Source of the DNA: Beroe ovata
Lineage: Eukaryota; Ctenophora; Nuda; Beroida; Beroidae
Reading direction: 5' to 3'
Assembly: GCA_946803715.1 (NCBI GenBank)
Contig: CAMPET010000005.1
Span: 98,167 to 147,076, forward strand
DNA length: 48,910 bases
Made by a program: the position numbers and the translations under genes
In this document: positions 9,925-21,103 of the stretch, piece after piece
Numbering within the stretch: the stretch's first letter is position 1
How the letters are laid out: every line of letters starts with the position of its first letter
The notes under the pieces: generated by a model
Databases searched by the model: none
Told to the model about the DNA's origin: nothing
Seen by the model: the letters and a program-made list of their open reading frames with translations, nothing else

Positions 9925-12900
9925 ATGCAGGTAAAAATTTGTTCTCATCTACCAGCTTCGATGAGCACCTCTAGAGCCACTTGAAAATAGAATTACTTTG
10001 CTTAAAACCACTTAACAGTACAATAAACTCGTAAGATTTGATGTCAGTATGCAGTTCTCCTGTTTCATCTAACAGGTGTCAACACAGCAGCCTGTGAAAG
10101 CGTTTGATCTCCTCCCAGTTCTAGACTATGTGGCGCCTACCGGCAACCCTAACTGTGTCTCCGTCGCTGGTGAGAGCTGTGTATGTATGTGTCTGTGTGT
10201 GTGTGTGTCTGTGTGATTTTGTGTCTGTGTGTCTGCGTCTGTGTGTGTGTGTGTGACTTTGTATGTTTGTGTCTGTATGTGTGTGTTTGTATGTCTGTTT
10301 GTTTGAGTATCTTTGTGTCTGTGTTCGCTAGTTTCTCATCTCGTTTCCTAGGTAACGACGTGTATGTGGGCTACACTTCTGGGCAAGTTCGTCACTTCCT
10401 GGTATCATCAACTACCGCAACTAACGGAAGAACTAAGTATCAAGTCCGATATCTTGATGAGATGATTGGTGAGATTCGTAGCTGAGAGTGTCCATCTTTT
10501 CAAAATACCTAGAAATATCGTACGTTTCGAGAAAAGAACTAAAATTCGTGATGACTGTGAATTTCTATCTCTAGGGAGTACAAAGAAGTCCATCGTGAGC
10601 ATTATTGTCGCTCCAACCATTGCCAGAATCATAGGTCTCGCTGAGAATCAGGTTTGGTTTTTGGGCTGGTTCTGGCAAGGTCTGCGCAGGTCTGTCTCTC
10701 AGTTACCATGACAACACCAATCAGGTGTTCGTTGGTGACATGTTCAGTATGGTTGGAGCTCAGAGCTACTCGAGATCTACTCCTAAATCTGTCACGTTTA
10801 TGTCGGTCAACGAGTCCAGCAATTCTTACGATTTGGAGGTAACGAACCGACTCATCTTCTGACTGGAAAGCTTATTTTCTTGCTCATTTTCGATTCGGAT
10901 CCCCGCCATTTCATTTCACTCGCCATTTCGTTTCTCTTGACTCATCGCAATCAGGTGGCCGTGTGTCAATCCAGGAAGAAGTCAGTGTTGTTAATGATGG
11001 TTACTACAGAGAGGTTTATAGTAAAACAGGAAATAGGGAATTTGCAGAGCGTTCCTCAGCGAGTGCTCTGGCATGGGTCAGTGCTCCTGCTCGCATACGA
11101 GAGGTGAATTAGTGAGGGGTGAGGTGCGATGGGTAAAGGTCAGGGAAGAGAGCGGGATTTAGGGGTGCGTTATCGGTCGGATATTGGGACTAATTACCAT
11201 CTGATACCGACTCACAGGTGACTCACCAATTTCTCGTCTTTTCCTGCAGCTACTATTCGGTTTACAACCTGATGTCGCGAACTGAGATGGAGCTTTTCCC
11301 TTACAACCCCACCACTACGTCACCTCTAATCAAAACGCTGGGGGAGGGTGAGATTTATATGAACGGAGATGGACTCGGCATGATCATTAACGAATCAGGT
11401 GAAAAGGAAATCCCGATTTGTGCTCCAAATCTTTGGCCATTTGCCAATTCTTATCTGTAAATTCTGTTGCTGATTCCCTATTTCTCATTTCATATCCCCC
11501 AGGAGATGTCTGTAGAGCTCCTATCGCATGGGTAAACCAGCCCAAATACGTGTGTTACTCTAAACCGTACATTATCGGGATATCAAAGAGTTCAATACAG
11601 GTACTCGCTGCATCTTTGGTCCACCTTTGATTGTGCACACGCTGCGCGCCTTCCCCTTGTTCTGCTCTGTGATCTGCGCAAGCATTCCGGTCACGCAACT
11701 TGGAAACACCTTCGATTAATGATCATTGTTTTTGCTTCGTTGAGATTTCGATATTCATACTCATTGATGAAGACAGGGTTTCACTTCAGGTGTACAGTCT
11801 GCTGGATCAGCAATTGAAGCAAAAGTCAGGGTTCAATGATGCGTGTGCTGCATCAGACTTTGGAGGTATGTATCAATGATATGTTTGGTTTCCATGGTAA
11901 CGAAACTCTTCATTATGACCCATTATAATTCCCGTGATATCATGAACATATAACTCCAGGAAACGTGTTCATTATCAGAGAGGATCAGATCTTCATGTTG
12001 CTCCCTGTACCTGTAGAGGAGCAGGTGGAGCGACTGCTCGATTCCGGGCATCTAGACCAGGCAATGGCACTTGCTGAGGAGACGCTGGGTAGCGTGTCAC
12101 GGAGTAAGGGAACACGACTCAAACTCCTTAGGTAGGAGAGAGGGCATTAGATGCTCAACAGAGTTATCAAAGTTATGCTTCGAGAGTTTTTGAGGCATAA
12201 TCATCGTATATTCACCATGGCAACATAAAAAACACAAAGATATAGAATATGAATCTGCTCAACTCGATGTACCATATCACATTATCACAGGCAGCGCGCA
12301 GCTAAGATGTACTGGTCACGGGGTGAGCTGGAAGAGGCATTTACACTCTTCTCCAAGTGCCAGTCGTCCCCAGAGGAGGTGTACTCTCTGTATGACACCG
12401 TGTCGGTGGAGGAGGGGGCCATCGCTCCACCGGTGAGAGTGATACTGAGTGAGAGATGGGAGCGGGGGTTAGGTGATGGCGTGGAGGGGTGGGCAGGAGT
12501 GGTTGATTATTGATCATTGGTGGGTTTGGGGAAGATCATGTCTCTTCATTCAAGGAATGCGATCGATTCACTGCTCCTTCATAATAATGTTCAGTAAACT
12601 CTATCATCTCTGATCTCCTCCTCACATGTTTACCCTCTGCTCAGATCTCAGTGGCTAGTCTCCCTGCTGAGAAACAGATACAGTACCACTCTCATCTACT
12701 GAGATACATATCCAAAATGGGTGAGCATGATCGGCCGACACTTTCCTTGCTACTTTGTCACGAGTTATCATTGATTGAGGACAGGGACTGTTTCAAGTCT
12801 AGCTGACCCATCACCAGGAGCTAGGACAGAAGAGGTGAATACAGTCGAATTCAAGTTGCTGGCACTCACAGACCACGGCAAGATTATGGACTTCTTCAAA

Positions 12901-14491
12901 GAACGAAGGAAAATGAACATGAACAGCGTGGTTAACTTCCTGAAATCACGAGGAATGTACTACTTGGTTAGTCAATCATTCGTGACAGTCTGTCCGTCAT
13001 GGTTTACTGTCTGTTCTGGCCAGATATTTGCTAACTGGATTCGGAACTCAGTTTCCATGACAACGCTCCCCAGCTCGGAGAATACTACGCTGAGACAGGG
13101 TTCATTTGTGAAGCAGTGGAACAGTGGAAAGAACTGGAGGATGGAAACCTCGCCGATCCAATGTACCCTGGACTCAAGAGAATTGTGGATATCCTGCTAC
13201 AAACAAACATCCAGGTTTGGGTAATAAGAGTTGTTGTGAATGTTGAAAAGCAACAACGTTTAAAATTAAAATTGGTATAATGATCAACCTCCTATCCAGT
13301 ATAATGTTGCCATAGCAACCTATCTTTTCCATTCCAGAATGTGATCATGGACAACATTGAATGGTTGATATCACGTGACTGTGACACAAGCATGGTCCTA
13401 GTCACTAAAACCACAGCTGATCTGAATCACGATCAGATACTGAAACTCCTAGCTCAGAAGCCTGTCCAATTGTTGACTTATCTTGAGGAACTGGTGGTAA
13501 GGCAAGCAATGTTCGACCTTTATTACATGAAATAAAAGTGAGATTTGGAGCATTTTCACTCCCAGATTAAGCGTGGAACAGATGCAAGCCGCTTCCATAC
13601 CAGTCTCGCCCAGCAGTACTTAGCCGTGCTCCTGTCTGCTGACACAACACGTGACACTGCGCTGAGGACACGTCGGAAACTCCAGGTGATTGGTCGAGAG
13701 TATGTCACGCGTGGTTGTGTAACGCAGTAACCATAGCAACCGCCATGACACTTCTCCTATCTCAGGATCATTTGCTACGGAGTGACAAATACGCTGTTTC
13801 ACTCATTCTGAACAAAGTCGAAGGAACGATGCTGAAAAAGGAACAAGCAATACTCCACGGCAAACTACAGGTACTCTCAACACTCAAATTGAAGTATAGA
13901 CACAACATTCAAAGAAGTATTAGTATTACCCAACACTCAAGTAACGTGTTGAAAGAATGAGAATTGTACTCATGCAACATTCTGCAGGAACACGAAAAAG
14001 CACTGCAAGTCCTGGTTTACGAGGTGAAAGACCTGCAGAGCGCTGAGGAATACTGCAGGGAGTGGCCGAGTGGCCGAGCCGAGCTCCATATCCTACTCCT
14101 GAAACTGTACCTAAACTGTGCCTCGTCCCAGAAACACGCTCTTCAGGAACGAGCAGTGGACTTCCTCAATAACAAACTCTCCGTGTTCAACTACTCGGAT
14201 GTGTACAAAATTCTGCCCTCTCACTGGCCGATATCACTCATTGAACCGTTTGTTTATCGGTCCCTCGGTCACCAATCCCATCAGTACCGCACTACACGGA
14301 TAATCAAGGGGTTGAGTGAGCTGGAGTGGGCTAGAGCACGTGCAGAAAGAGTGGAGTTGACAAGAAGAGTTGTCAAGGTGAACACTGGGACTTACTGCTC
14401 GTTTTGTTTCCACCCTTTCACCGAATCGAACTGTAGTGTGGCCACCAGTGGAGATGTCTATCATCCCCAGTGCATTGGACAGATCACGTGA
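9925..14491 (+). CDS. TGFBRAP1: TGFBRAP1 / Vps3-like CORVET subunit (about 18 exons)
   Basis: Exons: 9925-9930 (ATG CAG), 10076-10169, 10352-10468, 10575-10651, 10725-10838, 10955-11103, 11250-11398, 11503-11600, 11790-11865, 11960-12131, 12291-12432, 12645-12720, 12785-12966, 13074-13214, 13338-13496, 13566-13685, 13766-13870 and 13988-14491. All phases join, giving 826 residues (human 860). The N-terminal half is the CNH-type beta-propeller (AGNDVYVGYTSGQVRHFL). The middle has clathrin-heavy-chain-like helices. The most telling match is KKEQAILHGKL joined to EHEKALQVLVYEVKDLQSAE, like human ESAILHGKLGEHEKALHILVHE. A C-terminal zinc-binding motif (YCSFC ... HPQC) matches the VPS39_2 end. CORVET tethers Rab5 early endosomes. 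The two-codon first exon is inferred. Confidence 0.92.
10180..10330 (+). repeat. (GT)n-rich imperfect microsatellite in TGFBRAP1 intron
   Basis: TGTG runs interrupted by CTG, TTTG and ATG steps. They fill most of the intron between exons ending at 10169 and starting at 10352. Confidence 0.9.
11631..11708 (+). repeat. GC-rich interspersed repeat, copy 1 (partial, intronic)
   Basis: Shares TTGTGCACACG-TGC-CGCC at the left and GGTCACGCA at the right with copies at 14588 and 14811. It lies in a TGFBRAP1 intron. Confidence 0.55.
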
Positions 14492-14587
14492 TGCAAAGGA
14501 ACATCCTCGATAGGATTCATCGTCTGTCGCTTGCAATGCCTCCGCGCGCCGTGTGGCCGCGAGCAATCCTTGGGCCTGGTTGACAAC

Positions 14588-14697
14588 GTTGTGCGCCCCT
14601 TACTCCTTAGTTTACTCTGTGATTTGAAAATGAAATGTCGTGAAGAGGAGCCGCGCAGTGCGGAGTTATTGAGTCACGCAGCTCAGCGTGGGAATCC
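14588..14697 (+). repeat. GC-rich interspersed repeat, copy 2
   Basis: Collinear with the copy at 14811: GTTGTGCGCCCCTTACTCC, a TGTGATTTGAAAATGAAATG middle, CGCGCAGTGCGGAGTTATT, then GAGTCACGCAGC and a GTGGGAA end. Confidence 0.7.
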
Positions 14698-14810
14698 CAC
14701 GCCGTGGGATTGGGAACATCCTTGGTCCAATGGTGCACGGTCTTTTACCTAAAGTTTTTTACTGACATGAGACACTGATAGAACTGAGAGTGAGCTACAG
14801 AAGCTGTCCA

Positions 14811-14920
14811 GTTGTGCACACGTTGCTCGCCCCTGTTCTACTCTAACTCAGTGAACTGAAAGGTCGTAGAAATGAGACGCGCAGCGCGCGCGGAGTATTT
14901 GGGTCACGCAGCGCGGGAAC
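14811..14920 (+). repeat. GC-rich interspersed repeat, copy 3
   Basis: Begins GTTGTGCACACGTTGCTCGC, then AGTGAACTGAAAGGTCG, CGCGCGGAGTATTTGGGTCA, and CGCAGCGCGGGAAC. Same order of blocks as copy 2, about 110 bp long. No tRNA-type B box seen. Confidence 0.7.
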
Positions 14921-15256
14921 ATGTCCAGTGATCTTAATGCTCTTGTAGCTGAAACTCTGAGTCGTGTCTAATTGCAATTAATGCTGAGTCAGAGTGTCGA
15001 ATCTAATCTGAATACGTGATTTATGTGTATTGTGTAAATGTAATGACGTAATGTATACTTTAGATGTTTTGAGCTTGAGTCGATTTGATTTTATCACGTG
15101 TAATGCACCTAAGCACCTTCATACCAAGTACGGTGCGGCACTGCGGCATGGCAGAGAAGCATGGCAGTGTACACTGTCAACTGTACGACGTACGTGTACA
15201 TCATACATTGCAATATTGCATGGACGTGGGCACTGGGCGTGACGCATGGTACAGGT

Positions 15257-15441
15257 TCACTGAATCGCGCCTGAGTTTGTGGTTGGTGCGATCTTCATCT
15301 TGTGCGCGGCGCACTCATCGACGCCCGAGCTGAGCGTCTGGAATTGCAATGCAACCTTAACTCGGCCCAAAACCATTACAGTGTCCCCAGCGGTATTATC
15401 GCGAAGAAAAGTATTCATGCCCTTTAAAATTGACTTGACCA
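15257..15441 (-). CDS. Unidentified candidate terminal exon
   Basis: On the minus strand a clean acceptor (TTCCCCGCAG) leads into an open frame of about 61 codons to TGA at 15257-15259. Readable parts are KSILKGMNTFLRDNTAG and VKVALQFQTLSSGVDE. I do not recognise the protein. Base composition is much richer in G+C than the AT-rich flank. The opposite strand is also open here, so it may be a repeat fragment rather than a gene; no partner exon was found. Confidence 0.25.
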
Positions 15442-16018
15442 CTGCGGGGAAAATGCGCGCTTTGCGCGCGTTTATATAATTGGGAACGCCGCGCGGGAAC
15501 TAATTAGCATATCCGAAAACTTGTTTTCGGCACTGGATAACGCACGTATTTTATACTGACGTTATAGCTTTTAGGCGATTGAGAGTGTATATTTCCACGT
15601 CCAACAGTAGGCAATAGATAAAAGAAATAACACGATGTGTTACAACTAAACTAAAAACTGTAGCATAAAATACACAAAAGTTCAAAATTCAAACAACCAT
15701 ACTATTGACTTATTGAGTATCTTGAACAACATACAAATTGATCAAGGCAACTGGATAGTTGATTTGCAACTGATCATATCTTTCTTTCTATATCATAACG
15801 AACTGCCATAAAATGTTAGCAGAAGAGCCATATTTGATATAGTCCCCAAAACTATGTACAAAATTGTCAAAAAACGTCTATCTTGTGATCGTAAATCTAC
15901 TCTAAAGATATGGCAGTAATCCCGTAGACTTAAAGGTAAATTTTGCTGATACCAAAACCTACGAAAGCTTTCCGTCATGGAAATATAAAAACTAAAAAAC
16001 TCCATTATTTTGTTGACA

Positions 16019-17296
16019 TTACATCTTTTCCCTCTCATATACAAAGCTGAATTTGGAGACAATTATGGTCATGGGCAGAGCCAGGAACACAATGCCGAGA
16101 GTGAGAACAAAACCACCGAAAAGTTTCCCCCCTGCGCTGGTAGGGTACATATCCCCGTACCCAACGGTTGTTATGGTTACGATAACCCACCAGCAACTCT
16201 TCATGATTGAGTTGAAGTCACTGTTTGCCTCGGACTCTATGTAATACATGATACTGCCGAATGTTATAACGAATATGAAGAGCAAACACACGAGCAGGAT
16301 CAGTTCTCGTTTGGCGTTGCTCACTGCTTTCATTATGATGAGAAGGTCCCGGGAATGCCGCACGAATTTGAAGATTCTGACGATCCGAAAGATCCTACAC
16401 ACGCGCAGCACCATCATGTTTGCCTTGTTCTTTTCCTCGGCATCGGTAGCTTCTCCCACCCCATTTGCAATCAATCCCACGTAGAATGGCATAATTGACA
16501 GAATGTCAAGGACGTTGAACAAGTTCTTCCAAAAATCCACTAAACCCGGCCATGTGACTAATCTGATACAAAAGTCTATCGTGAAAAAGCCCATTATCGT
16601 ACAATTGACTATGAAAAGAGGCCAGAAATACTTTGCATTCTTATCGGAAAACTGCTCGTTGAAATCTGGCTCCGATTCGAATACCAGGAAACCAATAGAG
16701 ACACAGATGAAGATGATATCTAAACTGTGCCAGATGGCAGCTGTGTTGGATGATCGGGGATCTTGGAGGAAATTATGGACCTTCATCCTAAACGAATTGA
16801 CGCAATTGAGGCGCTGAGCACCGTCAGTATCCGGAATGAAAACGGCTACGTCCCGCTCCTTCTTAATCCCGAAAAACTCCTTCTCCTTGGCGTACACATC
16901 CGGGTCAACGTTGAGCGGTGGTGCTTCCTTCCCCGTCTGATAGTAATGAAGTATGGAGTCGAAACACGGTCTGTGCCGATTGAAATAGTACGCATTGAGT
17001 TTCTCCGAAAAGTAGAGTTTTCTCCGACTCTCGTTGCCTAGTAACGTGTTGGGGAATGCGTTCAGGCACTTGTATGTCGTGATGTACGTTGTTCCTGACA
17101 CGTTTATGTAAACCTGAGGGAGGAATAGAGGGGTCGGTGGTGTTGGTGTGAAAAGAAGAGATAGATCTACGAAATTGTGAACACGGTGCATTCTGTAGAA
17201 TTCATAGAGGTGTGACATAGAGTGTGACAAATGAGATAGAGGGTGTGAGAGGAGATACATGAACGAGTATCTGCTGTCAGCACACTGCGCTGCTGT

Positions 17297-17347
<51 letters not shown>

Positions 17348-17640
17348 CATGGTAGGATACGTGCGATATACAGTATACTACTACCAGTATCATTCGTCGT
17401 AAGTTTTATCCAGCGACGGTAAAACTTTGCGAGCGTGTAAATTACAAATACAATAATTCCTGCCATGGCCAAGAAAATATTCTGAATTTTGACCTTAACT
17501 CAAATGCAATCGGAATAGGAAGCAGCTAAGAGGATCTAAAGGAATTTTGAGGAGAAAAATGGGGAAGTTTTACCATATCATCGTCTGAGACATTTTCCTC
17601 TACTTGATTGTTCTCTGTAACCTCTGTCTTATCAGCGTTT
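16019..17640 (-). CDS. Kv channel gene A, shared exons (Shaker-type voltage-gated K+ channel)
   Basis: Two shared exons on the minus strand: 17574-17640 (22 codons, acidic, NADKTEVTENN to VSDDDM, entered in phase 2) and 16019-17113 (364 codons). The large exon has T1 (VYINVSGTTYITTYKCLNAFP, residues about 1-85), S1 near 126, S2 near 165, S3 (NVLDILSIMPFY) near 200, and S4 with LRVCRIFRIVRIFKFVR, six basic residues every third position. S5 follows, then the selectivity filter TVGYGD at about 316 and S6. Domain order and S4 charge spacing show a voltage-gated delayed or A-type K+ channel of the Shaker superfamily in the plasma membrane. Oddities: the S6 gate motif is LPMT instead of Pro-Val-Pro, T1 reads FNRHRP rather than FDRNRP, and only about 14 residues follow S6. 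N-termini come from upstream alternative exons at 21021, 21825, 23692, 25338, 27636 and 31838. Full products would be about 414-467 residues. Confidence 0.93.
17298..17349 (-). repeat. (CA)n microsatellite in Kv gene A intron
   Basis: About 25 CA units between the linker exon and the T1-pore exon. It gives rise to a spurious CVCV-encoding reading frame on the minus strand. Confidence 0.95.
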
Positions 17641-18097
17641 CTGAAATAAGGTGAAGTTTAGTGAAACTCGTGGGTTATACCCTGGGTGTGGTATTCTGGG
17701 GAAACAATGGAGTGAGACAATTAACCAACAGGAGGGTGTGGCAGTTCTGACTAATTAACAATTGTCAGATGAAGTATAATGAGTGGTTCCACATGATTAC
17801 CAATTGTCACTTTACAGCCAATTGACAATTAACAACAATTCGATTAGCAACTAAGCCCATGGGTAATCAATAGACATTGTCTATCCATTTGCTTGTATAT
17901 TGTCACGTGTAATTGAAGGCACGTGTCAGTACTAAAAATAGATAGGGAAATGTTGACTATCGTAATTAAAGAATGCAGTATAATGACGTGAGCGCTAAAT
18001 TAGGTATGAGTGGACCATTGCGCTAAATTTACAATAAAAGCAGTGTTATAGAATATAGATGATAGAATCTCACTAGCTATATAATGAAGAATTACAG

Positions 18098-18535
18098 TGT
18101 AAAGAAGGATGGAGCACAGCAGGGTGGACAGGAATCACAAATCCGCTGATACCACATCCTCTTTCCCTCACGATCCAACCCATTACTCCCATCCTCAATA
18201 ACGCCCACGTGGTTTTTATGAAGGAGTCCGGAATCCGCGCCAATCGCCGTCTCCAGATCGGTGTTCGGTACTGCAATCGTGTTGCCAGAGTAGCTGCTCG
18301 CGTCACCACGTGTCTCCAGGGTAACGTGGGGGTTTCCTCTTGCGGAGGGGATGACCGAGAATCACACAACTACTCGGTAAGAGAACTATGTTGTTTCCGG
18401 GGAGGACAGAGTGGAGATATGGGCAGTGGCTATAACAACATTTGGAACATCACGATAGTGGAGGTGCACGTTGCTACGGAAACAGGAAATATAGTGACGT
18501 GTACTACACTCAGAACTGCACTTGGGAGTATGTGA
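18098..18535 (+). CDS. Unidentified ORF opposite Kv gene A intron (possible nested gene or fragment)
   Basis: An acceptor-like AATTACAG at 18090-18097 opens a 145-codon frame to TGA at 18533-18535, much richer in G+C than its flanks and with C/G-rich third positions. Readable parts: CKEGWSTAGWTGITNPLIP, FMKESGIRANRRLQIGVRYC and NNIWNITIVEVHVATETGN. Seven cysteines and no membrane segment suggest an extracellular domain, but I recognise no family. The first in-frame ATG is at 18218. A possible upstream mini-exon (ATG at 17973, donor GTGAGC at 17988, phase 0) would join in frame; this is speculative. Confidence 0.4.
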   Translation, partial: CKEGWSTAGWTGITNPLIPHPLSLTIQPITPILNNAHVVFMKESGIRANRRLQIGVRYCNRVARVAARVTTCLQGNVGVSSCGGDDRESHNYSVRELCCFRGGQSGDMGSGYNNIWNITIVEVHVATETGNIVTCTTLRTALGSM

Positions 18536-21020
18536 TTGATTAATGGAATGATCATTAGATTAACTATTCCCTTGGTCAATCAGTAGATATGATAATTGGT
18601 TAATTGGACACCTTAATTGGTTACTTCCCTAGCAGGAAATTAGACTGCCAATAATAACGAAGTTACGCTATCTAAGTCACACAATTGAAAATGAATCAGT
18701 CCTTGTAGGGCGCCTATGTGTTGGAATAAAAGTAATGCGTAAAATGGAAACCGAAACACCAAAAAAGCTGCCGATATATGTATGTGTCACTCTTAGCATA
18801 GGGCGCATGTAAAAAACCCATAACTTCACGTGTGGAAAACTGTACACATATACTATCATGTTTTAGAGTGTGTGTAAAACCTGGTCAAGTCATAAACATA
18901 TAGTGTGTACTATTGCATTCTACTATATGAATGTCATCACTCTTCATAAATTGTGATAAATTAACTAACGGTTATAAAATATTCTTTCTCAATGGCATAT
19001 TATACATGTGTATGTACGTCAAATTTGGTATAAAAATAACTAAACCCCTCGTCAACTCCGACACAAATTACGGAAAAACATGATACCGATCGCGCGTTGT
19101 ATCAGAACGATGTTAACCCCGGTGGAATTTTTCACGCCGCACACTCTCTCTCGCTATCTAAGATCGCAATAACAACATCTTAGAGGTACAAAATATAGAG
19201 GGATCAGTGTCTGTTGTTAGCTCGTAAAGTTTCAAACACAAGGAAATTTCTTGGAATGATGGAGAGTTCATTAATAGGTGATAATAAGCCAATCATCGTC
19301 GTAGTATGTGATATTTTCGGCAGAGGACAGACGTAAACTGACGGCCCGATTACATTTTAATATCTATTATGCAAAAAATATATAACTTCAACTACATTTT
19401 ACATGGAGAGCGAAGCCCTAATTATACATACGCATATTATATGCAGCATCGCCTGTCAGCACCATAATTTCAGTCTTAGTTAAATTAAAAATTACAGTTC
19501 TGACTATATTCGCGACTTGGTTTCTACTATTCGCCGTGACGATTTTTGCAATATCATCTCCTACTGGGACTGTAGGAGTCGATGAAATTCATCTATGTCC
19601 GATTTATGTTGTATCGTTTGTGTTCCGTTCCAGCTCGTATGTACTGTAGATTTACGCGCGGTTTTTAGATTTCATCCAAATAGTTATTTTGAGTTGCTTT
19701 TCAATTTCGTAGTAGTTACGCCAGATTAACAGCACGATTGTTAAGTGAGCGATTGATTCGTTCGTTGGAAGATGTTTCTTCCATGCAAAACTTTTCTCAA
19801 ATACACAGAAAACGTTTTTGACATACAACAACATTAAATTGACAGAAATATAATGGGCGCAGCAAACTTAACGTTGTGACGTGGTGAAAACATTACTTAT
19901 AGCGGAGAAAACATCGTCGAATAATTATACAGGTGGCATAATAATCAACATTACGGGCAACATATATTATATTGGCCACGTATATATCATGGCAAGGGCC
20001 GCATTATGCGCACTTAAGCCGTGAAAGCTCGAGTAATGGGATCGGACATGCGACAATAATTATTCATTATTCAATAATATATTCCAACATAGTGATATAG
20101 TGTTAAATAATGTGGTGTTAAAATTGAGTTAAAGCTTTATAATATGGGAATAATTATTAACGGGATTCACTGATGTGCATCCTAAATGAAACTCAGTAAA
20201 AAGTAGAAAAAAGCTCGAGATATGAAGATTTTGGGAGAGGGAAGGGAAAATGTATCGATCATTTTCTACATAATGAGACACGGTAATCATCGCTAATCTG
20301 GGAATCAGTGAAACAAAATGATCTCATTGCGGCATAGTTACGATAATTATGGTCTTAAATAAATAAAATTGTCTCTGTGTTTATATATTAAGGGGTCGGA
20401 AAATTCCACGCTAGAACGTAGAGGAGATGCGATAGAAAGAGAGGAATTGAAGTTTTCAATTTCCGGTTGTTTGTGAAATAAACTTAATTTCCGAGTTCAG
20501 ACGCTATTATTGCTCTGCAGAAATAATTACCTTACTCAAATTCACTTTTTGTTCATTTTTAATGAACAATACTAGGTACGTGGGTACTTGGCAGGACAAA
20601 ACGATGTATAACTTGGGGCCAAAAAGCTTGAAAAGGTGACACATAACTACTCGTGACACTGTGATGAATGAGAACAGAAACAGATCCAGGTTGAAATCGT
20701 GAACAGAGATATGACAGAGGATAATATGACAGCAACGCCAGCTAGACACAAACACACAAATTTGAATGTTGTGGGCTCTCTGCACTATAACGGCCGGTGA
20801 CAGCAATTTTCCTAATTTCATCGCTAATTATGTGAAATCAATTTCAAAATCATGTCATTGCATCATGGATCTAATGGCCCATTAGTGACTATATAATGTC
20901 CAGAACTTGGTAATTAGGCCAATTTCAACCTTCTTTACTAAGAAAATCGACAAACATAGTTGAAATTCCGTGAAAATTCAACGAATTCTATAATTATATC
21001 CACCCAAACGCTTTTTTTAC

Positions 21021-21103
21021 TTTTTTGAGTGACGCGGATTCTTTTTGGTCTCCTGGTCATTATTGAGTGCTCGGTTGAACTTGCTGTTGACTGCTGCTTT
21101 CAT
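21021..21103 (-). CDS. Kv gene A alternative first exon 1 (nearest the shared exons)
   Basis: ATG at 21103-21101 gives 27 codons plus two bases to a donor GTAAAA at 21020-21019. Start MKAAVNSKFNRALNN, end KKNPRHSKK. Phase 2 matches the shared exon at 17640. The exon is basic, with an island of higher G+C in AT-rich intron DNA. The donor is in an A-run and only moderately strong. Confidence 0.5.

Larger units (their letters stand above)
14492..16018. other. Intergenic region between TGFBRAP1 and Kv gene A (convergent)
   Basis: The first half is unusually rich in CG dinucleotides and contains two copies of the GC-rich repeat. A candidate minus-strand exon lies at 15257-15441. From about 15500 the DNA turns AT-rich and contains the 3' UTR of Kv gene A on the minus strand; no AATAAA was recognised there. 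Confidence 0.6.

Noticed and set aside
17114-17350. Extension of the Kv gene A pore exon into a CVCVCV-coding N-terminus
   Set aside because: It reads through the acceptor CCCTCAG at 17114 and translates a (CA)n microsatellite. The linker exon at 17574 joins in phase and gives a better protein.
18073-18369. Minus-strand frame opposite the ORF at 18098, as a further Kv first exon
   Set aside because: No phase-2 donor at its end, and codon use looks better on the plus strand.
20507-20821. Minus-strand 104-codon frame starting MKLGKLLSP
   Set aside because: Donors lie in phases 0 and 1, composition equals the AT-rich background, no homology recognised.
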